Assembly (NCBI RefSeq): GCF_005860765.1
Contig: NZ_VCEI01000029.1
Location: forward strand, 310,001-374,000
Direction: 5' to 3'
DNA from: Dyadobacter sediminis
Lineage (GTDB): Bacteria > Bacteroidota > Bacteroidia > Cytophagales > Spirosomataceae
Length of the DNA stretch: 64,000 nt
Shown: positions 26,721 through 35,220 of the stretch, one piece after another
Numbering within the stretch: the stretch's first letter is position 1
Layout: each line of letters starts with the position of its first letter
Notes under the pieces: generated by a model
Databases searched by the model: none
Told to the model about the DNA's origin: nothing
Seen by the model: the letters and a program-made list of their open reading frames with translations, nothing else
Made by a program: the position numbers and the translations under genes

Positions 26721-28871
26721 ATGGGTACAAAGAATGATATAGAAAGCGGTTCAAACAACAAGAAAGCGCTGATTAACCGGGCAAGGACGGTAGGCTGGCT
26801 GTTGTTTTGCCTTGCCATTATGGTTTTTGTCAAACTCATCCGCGTTCAGTATTACGATGAATTCAAAGGAAAGACGTGGGCTGAATATTCTGTAAAAAAT
26901 GACCTGAAACTGGACACGATTCCGGCCATGCGCGGCAATATCTATTCCAGTGACAACAGCTTGCTGGCTACTTCGCTTCCTTACTATTATGTCGGATTTG
27001 ATACAAAGGTGGCCGATTCGGTCTATTTTGATAATAACATTGACAAACTTGCCCGACTGCTTGCTACCAATTTCGGAGAAAATACGGCGGGCGAATACAA
27101 AGCCAAGATCAAACGTTACCGTAAAAGCAAAACCAAAAGATATTTAAGACTTAAAAGCCGGCAGATAAGCCATCTTGAAAGGGAGAAAATTAAAAGCTGG
27201 CCGTTTTTCAACCGCGACCGGAAAGGCGGCGGCGGAAAATTCGAAACCATTTACAGGCGATACAAACCTTTCAGTCCGATGGCCGACCGAACTGTAGGCG
27301 GCATTGACCCGAAAAGCGGAAGAGGATATATCGGCATAGAAGCCAGTTTTGATAAAAAGCTGGAAGGAAAATCCGGCATCGGTTGGGTGGAAATGGTGGA
27401 AGGCGGCATGAAAATTCCGGTCGGCGACGCACTGAACGTACAGCCCGAAGCCGGAAGAGATGTGTACACAACGCTGGACATGAACTTTCAGGATATGGCC
27501 GAAATTGCGTTGCGCCGGAAACTGACCGAAAGCATGGCCAATTTCGGCTGCGTGATCGTGATGGAAGTGGCAACCGGAGAAATCCGCGCCATGGCAAACC
27601 TGACCAAAAGAGGCGATGGAAAATACGAGGAAGTATTTAACTACGCCGTGGCAGGAAGTGCCGATCCCGGCTCAACCTTCAAACTGCCGACGATGATGGC
27701 CCTGCTGGAAGAAACAAAACTGGATCCGGACCGTGTTACGGTTAATACGGGTTCAGGTTCGGTAAGGTTCAGGGGAACGCAGATCAATGATTCCAAAAGA
27801 GGCGGGCACGGCGTGCTGACAGCTACACAGGTTTTTGAAAAATCGTCCAACATCGGCGTGCATCTGCTGATGCAGCGGTATTTTTTTTCCAAGCCTGATA
27901 CATATCTTTCTTATCTCAAGAAATTTCACCTGACTACGCCGACCGGCATTCACATGAAAGGAGAAAAGCCTCCTTATATCAAAGACCGGACGTCCAAGCG
28001 GTGGAGCCATTATTCGCTCACTTTCATGTCATACGGATATGAAATGCAGATGACACCGCTGCAAACGCTTGCCTTGTACAATGCGGTTGCCAATGACGGT
28101 TACTGGGTACGGCCGATGATTGTCCGTGAAATCAGAAATGCTGAAGAAATTGAAGATAAAATGGAGCCATATGTTGAAGACAAACCGATTTGTTCTCCTG
28201 AAACCATCCGGAAAGTTAAAAAAATGCTGGAAGGCGTTGTAAACGAAGGTTCGGCAAAAAATATCAGTTCGGAACTTTATCAGATTGCAGGAAAAACCGG
28301 AACGGCGCAGAAGCTGATCAACGGCCAGTACACGGCCGGAAAATATTACACTTCGTTTGCGGGCTACTTTCCTGCCGACAAACCAAAATACAGCTGTATT
28401 GTCATCATTGATACGCCTCAGGGAAAAGGCGCAAACTATACGTTGTACGCAGGAAGCGTGGCCGCGCCTGTTTTCAAGGAAGTTGCAGACCGCATTTACG
28501 CCTATGACGTAAGCATTCAGAAACCGGTAAAAGACTCGCTTCCGGAAACATCGAAAGATGTGAAATGGGCCGGCAGATCTTCTGACCTGAAAATAATCAG
28601 CAAGGAACTAAATCTTACACCGGCTCCCGAAGATACCGAATACGCCGCTGCTTCTCTTTTCAAAAAAGGCAAAACCAAGTGGACGCCGCGCAGCGTTGAT
28701 TCCAAAGATGTTCCCGATCTGCAGGGTATGGCCATGCGCGATGCCTTGTACATTCTGGAAAACAAAGGTTTCAGGGTTACTTTCAAAGGATCGGGAAAAG
28801 TTGTGGAACAATCGCTGCCGCCCGGCACCAATAAAACCGGAATAAAAACAATCCTTTTAACATTACAGTAA
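26721..28871 (+). CDS. ftsI: Division-specific transpeptidase with PASTA domain (PBP3/FtsI)
   Basis: A 716-residue class B penicillin-binding protein that cross-links septal peptidoglycan. Order: short cytoplasmic tail, one membrane anchor (about residues 30-48), dimerisation domain, transpeptidase domain, C-terminal PASTA domain (about 650-716, DVPDLQGMAMRDALYILENK). The three active-site motifs are intact: S318-T-F-K321, S375-S-N377 and K525-T-G527. A PASTA tail on FtsI is usual in Bacteroidota. It is preceded by ftsL, and murE starts 8 bases later, so the two are co-expressed. Confidence 0.96.
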   Translation: MGTKNDIESGSNNKKALINRARTVGWLLFCLAIMVFVKLIRVQYYDEFKGKTWAEYSVKNDLKLDTIPAMRGNIYSSDNSLLATSLPYYYVGFDTKVADSVYFDNNIDKLARLLATNFGENTAGEYKAKIKRYRKSKTKRYLRLKSRQISHLEREKIKSWPFFNRDRKGGGGKFETIYRRYKPFSPMADRTVGGIDPKSGRGYIGIEASFDKKLEGKSGIGWVEMVEGGMKIPVGDALNVQPEAGRDVYTTLDMNFQDMAEIALRRKLTESMANFGCVIVMEVATGEIRAMANLTKRGDGKYEEVFNYAVAGSADPGSTFKLPTMMALLEETKLDPDRVTVNTGSGSVRFRGTQINDSKRGGHGVLTATQVFEKSSNIGVHLLMQRYFFSKPDTYLSYLKKFHLTTPTGIHMKGEKPPYIKDRTSKRWSHYSLTFMSYGYEMQMTPLQTLALYNAVANDGYWVRPMIVREIRNAEEIEDKMEPYVEDKPICSPETIRKVKKMLEGVVNEGSAKNISSELYQIAGKTGTAQKLINGQYTAGKYYTSFAGYFPADKPKYSCIVIIDTPQGKGANYTLYAGSVAAPVFKEVADRIYAYDVSIQKPVKDSLPETSKDVKWAGRSSDLKIISKELNLTPAPEDTEYAAASLFKKGKTKWTPRSVDSKDVPDLQGMAMRDALYILENKGFRVTFKGSGKVVEQSLPPGTNKTGIKTILLTLQ

Positions 28872-28879
28872 TTCCTTTT

Positions 28880-30361
28880 ATGGAAAGCAATCAGGAAAAA
28901 AAACTCAGCGACCTTTTAAACGGAATTCCGGTAATTACAATATCAGGTTCACAAGACGTTACGATCAGTAGTATTATCATAGATTCCAGAAGAGTCTTGC
29001 CGGGAAGTATGTTTGTGGCACTGCGCGGAACGCAAACGGACGGGCATCAATTTATTGAAACAACCGTGAATGCCGGCGCAAGCGCCGTACTTTGCGAAGC
29101 ATTGCCTGAAAAATTGAATGATAAGGTCACTTATATTCAAACTGAAGATTCTGCGGCAGCAATGGGAATGATAGCTGCGGCTTTTTATGGCCATCCTTCG
29201 CAAAAACTTTCACTGGTCGGCGTTACGGGAACCAACGGTAAAACGTCCGTTGCCACATTCCTTTTCCAGCTTTTTCGCGCGCTGGGTTACCGATGCGGGC
29301 TTTTGTCGACCGTTCAGAACCAGATTGAAGATGAGATCATTCCTTCCACGCATACAACGCCGGATGCCGTTGCACTGAACAAACTGCTTTCGGAAATGCT
29401 GGAAAAAAACTGCAGCCATGTTTTTATGGAAGTAAGCTCGCATTCCGTGGCACAGCACCGCATTACCGGTTTGCATTTTGCAGGCGGCATTTTTACCAAT
29501 ATCACACACGATCACCTCGATTTTCACAAAACGTTCGATAATTACATCAAAGCCAAAAAAGGCTTTTTTGACCAGCTTCCAAAGTCTGCATTTGCGCTTG
29601 TGAATGTGGACGACCGCCGCGGATCGGTTATGGTGCAGAATACCAGAGCAAAAGTGGAAACGTATTCGCTGCAGACACTGGCTTCGTTTAAAGGCAAGAT
29701 TATTTCCGATACACTGGCGGGCATGCACATGGAGATTAATCAGCAGGAAGTATGGTTCCGCGTAATCGGCCGTTTCAATGCGTATAATCTGCTGGCTGTA
29801 TATGGCGCTGCGTTGCTGCTTGGCGAAAGTTCCGGAGCTGTGCTTACCGAACTTTCCAATCTGAAAAGCCCTCCCGGGCGGTTTGAACAATTTCATTCCG
29901 CCGACAATATCGTTGGCATTGTGGATTACGCACATACGCCGGACGCGCTTGAAAACGTGCTTGAAACCATTACGCATCTGCGTCATGGAAATGAAAAAGT
30001 AATTACGGTCGTTGGCTGCGGAGGAAACCGCGATGCAGAAAAAAGGCCGAAAATGGCTGCTATCGCATGCAAATACAGCAATCTTGTCATTTTGACCTCA
30101 GACAATCCGCGCTATGAAGACCCGCTGGATATTCTGGAACAAATGCGCAAAGGCGTTCCTGCGCAGGATTATAAAAAAACAATTGTAATTCCCGACAGAC
30201 GTGAAGCGATTTTCAAAGCCGGCCTGGAAGCAAACCCGGAAGATATTATTCTGATTGCAGGAAAAGGCCATGAAAATTATCAGGAAATAAATGGTGTCAA
30301 GCATCATTTTGACGATAAGGAAGTTTTGCTTGAAGTTTTCAAAAAGCATCTTTCCAACTGA
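28880..30361 (+). CDS. murE: UDP-MurNAc-tripeptide synthetase, meso-diaminopimelate-adding
   Basis: A cytoplasmic Mur ligase that adds the third amino acid to UDP-MurNAc-L-Ala-D-Glu with ATP. The 493 residues have the N-terminal substrate domain, the ATP loop GVTGTNGKTSVATF at about residues 113-126, and the motif D408-N-P-R411 (TSDNPRYEDP), which marks meso-diaminopimelate rather than lysine specificity. This predicts an A1-gamma type peptidoglycan. It begins 8 bases after ftsI and is followed by an inverted repeat before mraY. Confidence 0.97.
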   Translation: MESNQEKKLSDLLNGIPVITISGSQDVTISSIIIDSRRVLPGSMFVALRGTQTDGHQFIETTVNAGASAVLCEALPEKLNDKVTYIQTEDSAAAMGMIAAAFYGHPSQKLSLVGVTGTNGKTSVATFLFQLFRALGYRCGLLSTVQNQIEDEIIPSTHTTPDAVALNKLLSEMLEKNCSHVFMEVSSHSVAQHRITGLHFAGGIFTNITHDHLDFHKTFDNYIKAKKGFFDQLPKSAFALVNVDDRRGSVMVQNTRAKVETYSLQTLASFKGKIISDTLAGMHMEINQQEVWFRVIGRFNAYNLLAVYGAALLLGESSGAVLTELSNLKSPPGRFEQFHSADNIVGIVDYAHTPDALENVLETITHLRHGNEKVITVVGCGGNRDAEKRPKMAAIACKYSNLVILTSDNPRYEDPLDILEQMRKGVPAQDYKKTIVIPDRREAIFKAGLEANPEDIILIAGKGHENYQEINGVKHHFDDKEVLLEVFKKHLSN

Positions 30362-30390
30362 ATTTCTGCTGTTAAAATCTGAACTTCGCT

Positions 30391-30418
30391 ATTTCCGGAT
30401 TAATAATAATCCGGAAAT
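30391..30418. promoter_or_regulatory. Inverted repeat between murE and mraY
   Basis: 11-bp perfect stem ATTTCCGGATT/AATCCGGAAAT with a six-base loop and no T-run, so it is not a typical terminator. It lies just upstream of the mraY promoter and could be an operator, an mRNA-stabilising hairpin or a weak terminator. Confidence 0.5.
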
Positions 30419-30440
30419 ACGACTTTAAACCGGAAGGCCT

Positions 30441-30471
30441 TTTGCTTAATCTCTGAAAAAAAGCAACTTTG
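30441..30471 (+). promoter_or_regulatory. Internal promoter for mraY
   Basis: TTTG at 30441-30444, a 19-base spacer, then CAACTTTG at 30464-30471 (one mismatch to TAnnTTTG). Spacing is ideal and the ATG at 30498 is 26 bases away, so mraY probably has transcription of its own. Confidence 0.6.
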
Positions 30472-30497
30472 CAGCCATTATCCCAACACGTTCTTCA

Positions 30498-31712
30498 ATG
30501 CTCTATTATTTATTCGATTATCTCGACAGAAATTTCAATATACCCGGTGCCGGTGTATTTCAATATATTTCTTTCAGAGCGTTAGGTGCGACGGTACTTT
30601 CGCTCTTTATTGCCGCTACTTACGGAAAAACCATCATTAATTTTTTGCGTAAAAAACAGATGGGCGAATCGATCCGTGACCTCGGGCTTGCCGGGCAGAT
30701 GGAAAAAGCCGGAACGCCAACAATGGGCGGGTTCATTATTCTTGCTTCCCTGCTGATTCCCGTACTGCTTTTTGCCAAGCTAAGCAACGTATATATTATT
30801 TTGCTGATCATCACTGCTTTATGGACCGGACTGATCGGGTTTGTAGATGATTATCTTAAAAAATTCAAAAATAACAAAGACGGCCTTCACGGAAAGTTTA
30901 AAATTGTCGGACAAGTCGGCCTCGGACTGATTGTAGGCCTGACGCTTTCTTTCAGCGATAATGTAAGAATCCGGATTTATGAAAAACCGCTGCTGAGTTC
31001 CAACCTGGGCGAAATCCAGCGGTACAGAGATATGATTCATCCGACCATTACGACCATTCCTTTTACCAAAAACAACGAGTTTGATTATAAAACACTTTTG
31101 TTCGGCTGGCTTCCGGAGGAATATACCTGGGTTATTTACACCATTGTGGCTATTTTCATCATAACGGCAATCTCGAACGGTGCAAACATTACAGACGGAA
31201 TTGACGGGCTGGCAGCGGGCGTTTCCGGAATTATTGCGCTTACATTGGGCGTTCTGGCTTATTTGTCGGGTAATACCAAGTTTTCACAGTACCTGAACAT
31301 CATGTATATTCCGAATTCGGGTGAGCTTGTTATTTTTTGTGCGGCATTTATCGGAGCCTGCGTCGGGTTTTTATGGTATAATGCTTATCCGGCCCAGGTT
31401 TTTATGGGCGACACGGGAAGTCTGATGCTCGGCGGAGTCATTGCCGTGATTGCGCTCGCAATTCGCAAGGAATGGCTTATCCCGATTATGTGCGGCATAT
31501 TCATTGCTGAAAACTTGTCCGTAATCATTCAGGTCAGTTATTTCAAATATACGCGAAGGAAATATGGAGAAGGGCGCAGGGTATTTTTAATGTCGCCTTT
31601 GCATCATCATTATCAGAAAAAAGGAATCCACGAATCCAAAATTGTAACCCGTTTCTGGATCGTAGGCATTATCCTCGCCATTCTTACTTTGGCAACTTTG
31701 AAATTAAGGTAG
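30498..31712 (+). CDS. mraY: Phospho-MurNAc-pentapeptide transferase
   Basis: An inner-membrane enzyme that moves phospho-MurNAc-pentapeptide from UDP to undecaprenyl phosphate, making lipid I. The 404 residues and about ten spans fit the Bacteroidota MraY, which carries an inserted stretch (about residues 150-195) compared with E. coli. Signature motifs are present: GIRDLG-like ESIRDLGLAGQMEKAGTPTMGG near residue 55, FVDDYLKK, NGANITDGIDGLAAG at about residue 230, and PLHHHYQKKG at about 371-380. It is the last gene of the cluster here: murD, ftsW, murG and murC do not follow. Confidence 0.97.
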   Translation: MLYYLFDYLDRNFNIPGAGVFQYISFRALGATVLSLFIAATYGKTIINFLRKKQMGESIRDLGLAGQMEKAGTPTMGGFIILASLLIPVLLFAKLSNVYIILLIITALWTGLIGFVDDYLKKFKNNKDGLHGKFKIVGQVGLGLIVGLTLSFSDNVRIRIYEKPLLSSNLGEIQRYRDMIHPTITTIPFTKNNEFDYKTLLFGWLPEEYTWVIYTIVAIFIITAISNGANITDGIDGLAAGVSGIIALTLGVLAYLSGNTKFSQYLNIMYIPNSGELVIFCAAFIGACVGFLWYNAYPAQVFMGDTGSLMLGGVIAVIALAIRKEWLIPIMCGIFIAENLSVIIQVSYFKYTRRKYGEGRRVFLMSPLHHHYQKKGIHESKIVTRFWIVGIILAILTLATLKLR

Positions 31713-31720
31713 TTTTATCA

Positions 31721-31737
31721 AGCTGAAAGCTGTTGGA
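31721..31737. repeat. Short 7-bp-phase repeat, copy 5
   Basis: AGC TGAA AGC TGTT GGA: two to three heptads only, right after mraY and before the 10-bp array. A weak member of the family. Confidence 0.3.
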
Positions 31738-31773
31738 AAGCGGCTCTGCCGTATTGGGAACTTTGTGGTAAAA

Positions 31774-31932
31774 GTCATGGATTGTCATGGAAAGTCATGA
31801 GTTGTTATGCAGAGTTATGAGTTGTCATGGATTGTCATTAATTGTCATGGATTGCTACAAAAGTCATGGATTGTCATAAAAAGTCATTAGTTGTCATGGA
31901 TTGTAATTGAAGAGTTATAAATTGTCATTTTT
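31774..31932. repeat. 10-bp tandem array, left arm (GTCATGGATT type)
   Basis: Sixteen degenerate units with consensus GTCATGGATT start at 31774, 31784, 31794 and so on. The 10-base step is broken only by one 9-base unit (31854) and one 11-base unit (31903), which cancel. AAAGTCAT-type units are interspersed with the commoner TTGTCAT-type units, giving partial 20-base alternation. The array lies between the convergent mraY and DUF4136 genes and faces the inverted array at 31981-32100. Confidence 0.85.
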
Positions 31933-31980
31933 AATAAAGGCAAAAGCGTAAATAAACAGCTGCACTAAACACAACAACCC

Positions 31981-32100
31981 ATGACTAAAAATGACAACCT
32001 ATGACTAAAAATGACAATATTTGACAATAAATGACAACCCATAACTACAAATGACAATTCATAACTAGATATGACAATACTTGACTTTCCATGAAAACCC
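31981..32100. repeat. 10-bp tandem array, right arm (inverted, ATGACAACCC type)
   Basis: Twelve units at exact 10-base spacing whose consensus ATGACAAYCC is the reverse complement of the left arm. ATGACAA-type and ATRACTA-type units largely alternate, a 20-base higher-order period. The array ends 11 bases from the DUF4136 stop codon. The 48 bases between the arms (31933-31980) are unrelated spacer. Confidence 0.85.
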
Positions 32101-32110
32101 TTCCTTCCAG

Positions 32111-32686
32111 CTACCTTCCCACCTGCTCGCTGTATCTTCTCGGATCGTAACCTTTTGCAAAAAGCGGGTACTGGTCAAAAATACGTCTTACAACGCTCCT
32201 GTAATGGTTGTTTGAGTTTTCAACGCCATTGAAAATGCCCGAAGCATAACCTCTCCACACAACCTGATCGCTTTCTGCATCAATGAGCGAAACAATCAGC
32301 GTTCCTTTATCCAGCGCATATTTGATAGGCTCGTAGCGGAAACCGTCATTTTCGGTATCGACCCAGTTTTTGATAACCGGCTGCATATATCCCTGATAAC
32401 GGAGGTTATCGTAGAAAATACCGTAATTAACGAGCAAAGTAGGTTTTTCCGCAGTCAGCTTGTAACCTCTTACCTGCATCTGGCGGCGGATGGCCTCATA
32501 TATTTCTGTACAGAGATTGTTGGTATCTCTTTCGCATTCCAGAAAAGTATAGGAAGAGTAATCTTTAAAGTTGGTTTCGTAACTGTAATCGTGTTCTACA
32601 AACACCTTCCGGCCAGTGGAGCATCCTGCAATGATCATTACGAAAAGTAAAGCGGTATAAATTGTAACGTACTTCAACATAAGCAT
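32111..32686 (-). CDS. DUF4136-type lipoprotein
   Basis: 191 residues with a clear lipoprotein signal (LLFVMIIAGC, Cys at about residue 22). The remainder fits the DUF4136 pattern common in Bacteroidota: an N-terminal DYSYETNFKDYSSYTFLE strand, helices around EAIRRQMQVRGYKLTAEKPTLLV, and GTLIVSLIDAESDQVVWRGYASG towards the C-terminus. DUF4136 has no settled function; members are periplasmic or outer-membrane lipoproteins. It is convergent with mraY and separated from it only by the two 10-bp repeat arrays. Confidence 0.85.
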   Translation of the reverse strand: MLMLKYVTIYTALLFVMIIAGCSTGRKVFVEHDYSYETNFKDYSSYTFLECERDTNNLCTEIYEAIRRQMQVRGYKLTAEKPTLLVNYGIFYDNLRYQGYMQPVIKNWVDTENDGFRYEPIKYALDKGTLIVSLIDAESDQVVWRGYASGIFNGVENSNNHYRSVVRRIFDQYPLFAKGYDPRRYSEQVGR

Positions 32687-32777
32687 TTAATTTGTCAGGT
32701 TGTGAATAAAAATTATATAATGAATGATTTGAATTCATCTTCAATGACCAATAGCTTATGCTGATGCCTTGTTAGAA

Positions 32778-33812
32778 CTATCCCAAATAGTAAGCTATTG
32801 CTTTACGCATTTCAGAAGCAGCTATTACTACATCGTATTCGCATTGCCCCGCTTCTTTAAGCAATGAAAACCGCACTTCTTTTCCTTTGTTCTTTTTATC
32901 CTGCCGGGTCAGCGCAATGATTTCTTCTATGTCTTCTGCCGAAATATTTACTTTTCCGTATGTTGCAAACAGAAATTCCTCGATGTCCGTCAGTGTCTGC
33001 TGATCAATCATTTTTCTTGCGAAGGACAAGTAACTTTCCATGATCATGCCGATGGCAATGGCTTCTCCGTGAAACAACCTTTGTCCTTGCGGCTTGTTTA
33101 AAAAGCACGTTTCAACCGCATGCCCGAGTGTGTGTCCGAAATTCAATATCTTCCTTAATCCCTTTTCTTTCGGGTCCTGCTCCACAACCTGCTGCTTGAT
33201 CTTTACAGAATGTGCGATCAGATCCTGCCAGTTCTGGTCTTCAAAATCTTTCTGTCTGATTTCCTCCCACTTTGCCGCGTCAGCAATCAGACAGTGCTTT
33301 ATAATTTCAGCAAAGCCCGACCTGATTTCCCTTTCCGGCAATGTGTTCAGGAAAGCCGGATCAATTAAGACCTTTTCGGGTAAATCAAAAACACCCAAAT
33401 GGTTTTTAAATCCCTGAAAATCAATCCCCAGCTTACCGCCTACACTGGCATCCACCTGCGAAAGCAAAGTCGTTGGCACCTGTATAAAATGTATTCCACG
33501 TTTGTAAACTGCCGCACAAAATCCGCCCATATCTCCGATTACGCCCCCCCCGATATTGATCACCAGCGCATGACGGTCCAGTTCCTCTTCCGTCATTGCT
33601 TTCCAGATTTTTTCACACGTTGCCAGCGTCTTTTGCGATTCGCCTGCGGGAACCGTAACAAGGCTATGTTTCGGCAAAATTTTCTTCAAAACCGGATAAC
33701 AATGCTTCTTTGTATGGTTATCAGCAATTACGATTATCTTGGAATACTGATTTGAACTTATAAACTCGGATAAACTTTCGGAAATCGGTGCAATGACTAC
33801 GGACTGATTCAT
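32778..33812 (-). CDS. aroB: 3-dehydroquinate synthase
   Basis: Second step of the shikimate pathway: turns DAHP into 3-dehydroquinate using NAD+ and a divalent metal. The 344 residues show the NAD-binding block INIGGGVIGDMGGFCAAVYKRGI (about 85-107), PTTLLSQVDASVGGKLGID, and metal-ligand regions EIIKHCLI and NFGHTLGHAVE. I start at the ATG at 33812 (MNQSVVIAPISESL); the longer open frame to 33926 would have to read through the perfect palindrome at 33836-33867 and adds an N-terminus that homologues lack. A G8 tract (minus strand, 33544-33551) encodes part of the conserved GGG. Confidence 0.94.
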   Translation of the reverse strand: MNQSVVIAPISESLSEFISSNQYSKIIVIADNHTKKHCYPVLKKILPKHSLVTVPAGESQKTLATCEKIWKAMTEEELDRHALVINIGGGVIGDMGGFCAAVYKRGIHFIQVPTTLLSQVDASVGGKLGIDFQGFKNHLGVFDLPEKVLIDPAFLNTLPEREIRSGFAEIIKHCLIADAAKWEEIRQKDFEDQNWQDLIAHSVKIKQQVVEQDPKEKGLRKILNFGHTLGHAVETCFLNKPQGQRLFHGEAIAIGMIMESYLSFARKMIDQQTLTDIEEFLFATYGKVNISAEDIEEIIALTRQDKKNKGKEVRFSLLKEAGQCEYDVVIAASEMRKAIAYYLG

Positions 33813-33835
33813 TCTAAAATTAAATTGAGACCCGG

Positions 33836-33867
33836 CCCGTCGTATATACAGCTGTATATACGACGGG
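33836..33867. promoter_or_regulatory. Perfect 32-bp palindrome upstream of aroB
   Basis: CCCGTCGTATATACAG is followed at once by its exact reverse complement, with no loop. It lies 24-55 bases upstream of the aroB start. It could be a repressor site, a cruciform, or a stable leader hairpin in the aroB mRNA. There is no T-run on the aroB side, so it is not a normal terminator. Confidence 0.7.
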
Positions 33868-34115
33868 TGCTTCCAAATGGATGCGTTGATAACCAGCTTT
33901 TTAAAATAATATTCTGGAAATCTCATTTAAATATATGAATTATTATGTTCATCAAATAATCAATCCGGTTCTGTATCCCAAGAAATTTTTTCTACACTCC
34001 ACACTTTTATCCCAATTACACTTCGAAAGATCTGATATCGCATTTATTTTGTAAAATTGCTTTTGCTTTGACCCTTTAACCAATTTGTTTTTACAGCTTT
34101 AATTTATCTCAACAA

Positions 34116-35171
34116 ATGAGTGCTCCGCTAATATCAGGAATTCAACAAGTAGGAATCGGTGTTCAGAATGTACCTGAAGCCTGGAAATGGTACCGCCAGA
34201 TTCTTGGCTTTGACGTGCCGGTATTTGATGAAAAAGCCGAAGCACCGCTTATGACGCCGTACACCGGAGGAGCAGTTCATCAGCGGCATGCCGTGCTGGC
34301 CATTAATATGGCGGGAGGCGGCGGACTTGAGATCTGGTCATTTACAAGCCGCGTGTCGCAACCTGCTGCTTTCAGGGCCGAGCTCGGCGATCTTGGTATC
34401 AATGCAATCCGGTTCAAAACCCGGGATGTAAGAAAAGCGCATGAATGGGTACAAAGCCGTACAAACAACTCTGCAGGCGATCTGGTGAGATTTCCGGACG
34501 GCGAGGGTTTCTGGGGAAATGATCCTTACGGAAATACTTTCCAGATTACAGGCGATCAGTCCTGGTTCCAGAAAACGGACAAAGCAATTGGCGGCGTTTC
34601 CGGCGTTGTAGTCGGCGTCTCCGACATCGATAAATCGCTGGCTTTTTATAAAAGTCTTTTGCAGCCGCTGGAAGTAGTTTATGATAAAACCGGTTTTTTC
34701 AAGGATCTGCCTGCTTCCGTTTCCGGCCAGCGGTTCCGCAGAATGTTACTGCGCAAAAGCTTTACACCCGACGGCGCTTTCAGCCGGTTACTGGGCGATA
34801 CAAATATTGAACTGATTCAGGCACTGGACCGTGAGCCAAAGAAAATATTCGAAAACCGGTTTTGGGGCGACTGCGGATTTATCCATTTATGCTTTGATGC
34901 GCTGAATATGGATGCACTGAAAACGAAGCTGCAATCGGAAGGCTATCCGTTTACGATTGACAGTGAAAGGTCCTTCGGTATGGAATCCGCAGCCGGCCGA
35001 TTCGCCTATCTGGAAGATCCCGACGGAACTTTGATCGAACTGGTCGAAACGCACAAACTGCCGATTCTGAAGAAAATAGGCTGGTTTCTGGATATACAAA
35101 AAAGAAAAGACCAAAAACCATTGCCCGACTGGATACTGAAACTCATGAGTTTAAGCCGGGTTAAAGATTGA
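34116..35171 (+). CDS. Two-domain VOC (glyoxalase/dioxygenase fold) protein
   Basis: 351 residues made of two vicinal-oxygen-chelate domains: the first about residues 6-150 (GIQQVGIGVQNVPEAWKWYRQILG ... GNDPYGNTFQIT) and the second about 160-310 (VSGVVVGVSDIDKSLAFYKSLL ... YLEDPDGTLIELVETH). Candidate metal ligands are few: a clear Glu at the end of the second domain (LIELVE) and His in HLCFDALN. The family includes glyoxalase I, extradiol dioxygenases and 4-hydroxyphenylpyruvate dioxygenase; I cannot choose among them. A basic C-terminal extension follows. Single-gene unit. Confidence 0.8.
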   Translation: MSAPLISGIQQVGIGVQNVPEAWKWYRQILGFDVPVFDEKAEAPLMTPYTGGAVHQRHAVLAINMAGGGGLEIWSFTSRVSQPAAFRAELGDLGINAIRFKTRDVRKAHEWVQSRTNNSAGDLVRFPDGEGFWGNDPYGNTFQITGDQSWFQKTDKAIGGVSGVVVGVSDIDKSLAFYKSLLQPLEVVYDKTGFFKDLPASVSGQRFRRMLLRKSFTPDGAFSRLLGDTNIELIQALDREPKKIFENRFWGDCGFIHLCFDALNMDALKTKLQSEGYPFTIDSERSFGMESAAGRFAYLEDPDGTLIELVETHKLPILKKIGWFLDIQKRKDQKPLPDWILKLMSLSRVKD

Positions 35172-35220
35172 TTTTTATAAAACAGTTTTACAAGTGATTG
35201 TAGTGATTTGAAAATGGCAA

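Noticed and set aside
31774..32100. 10-bp arrays considered as CRISPR or a simple microsatellite
   Set aside because: Units are 10 bp with no spacers; the arms are inverted and degenerate while keeping phase, unlike a young microsatellite.
33813..33926. Longer aroB with start at 33926
   Set aside because: It would translate through the perfect palindrome and adds a non-conserved N-terminus.
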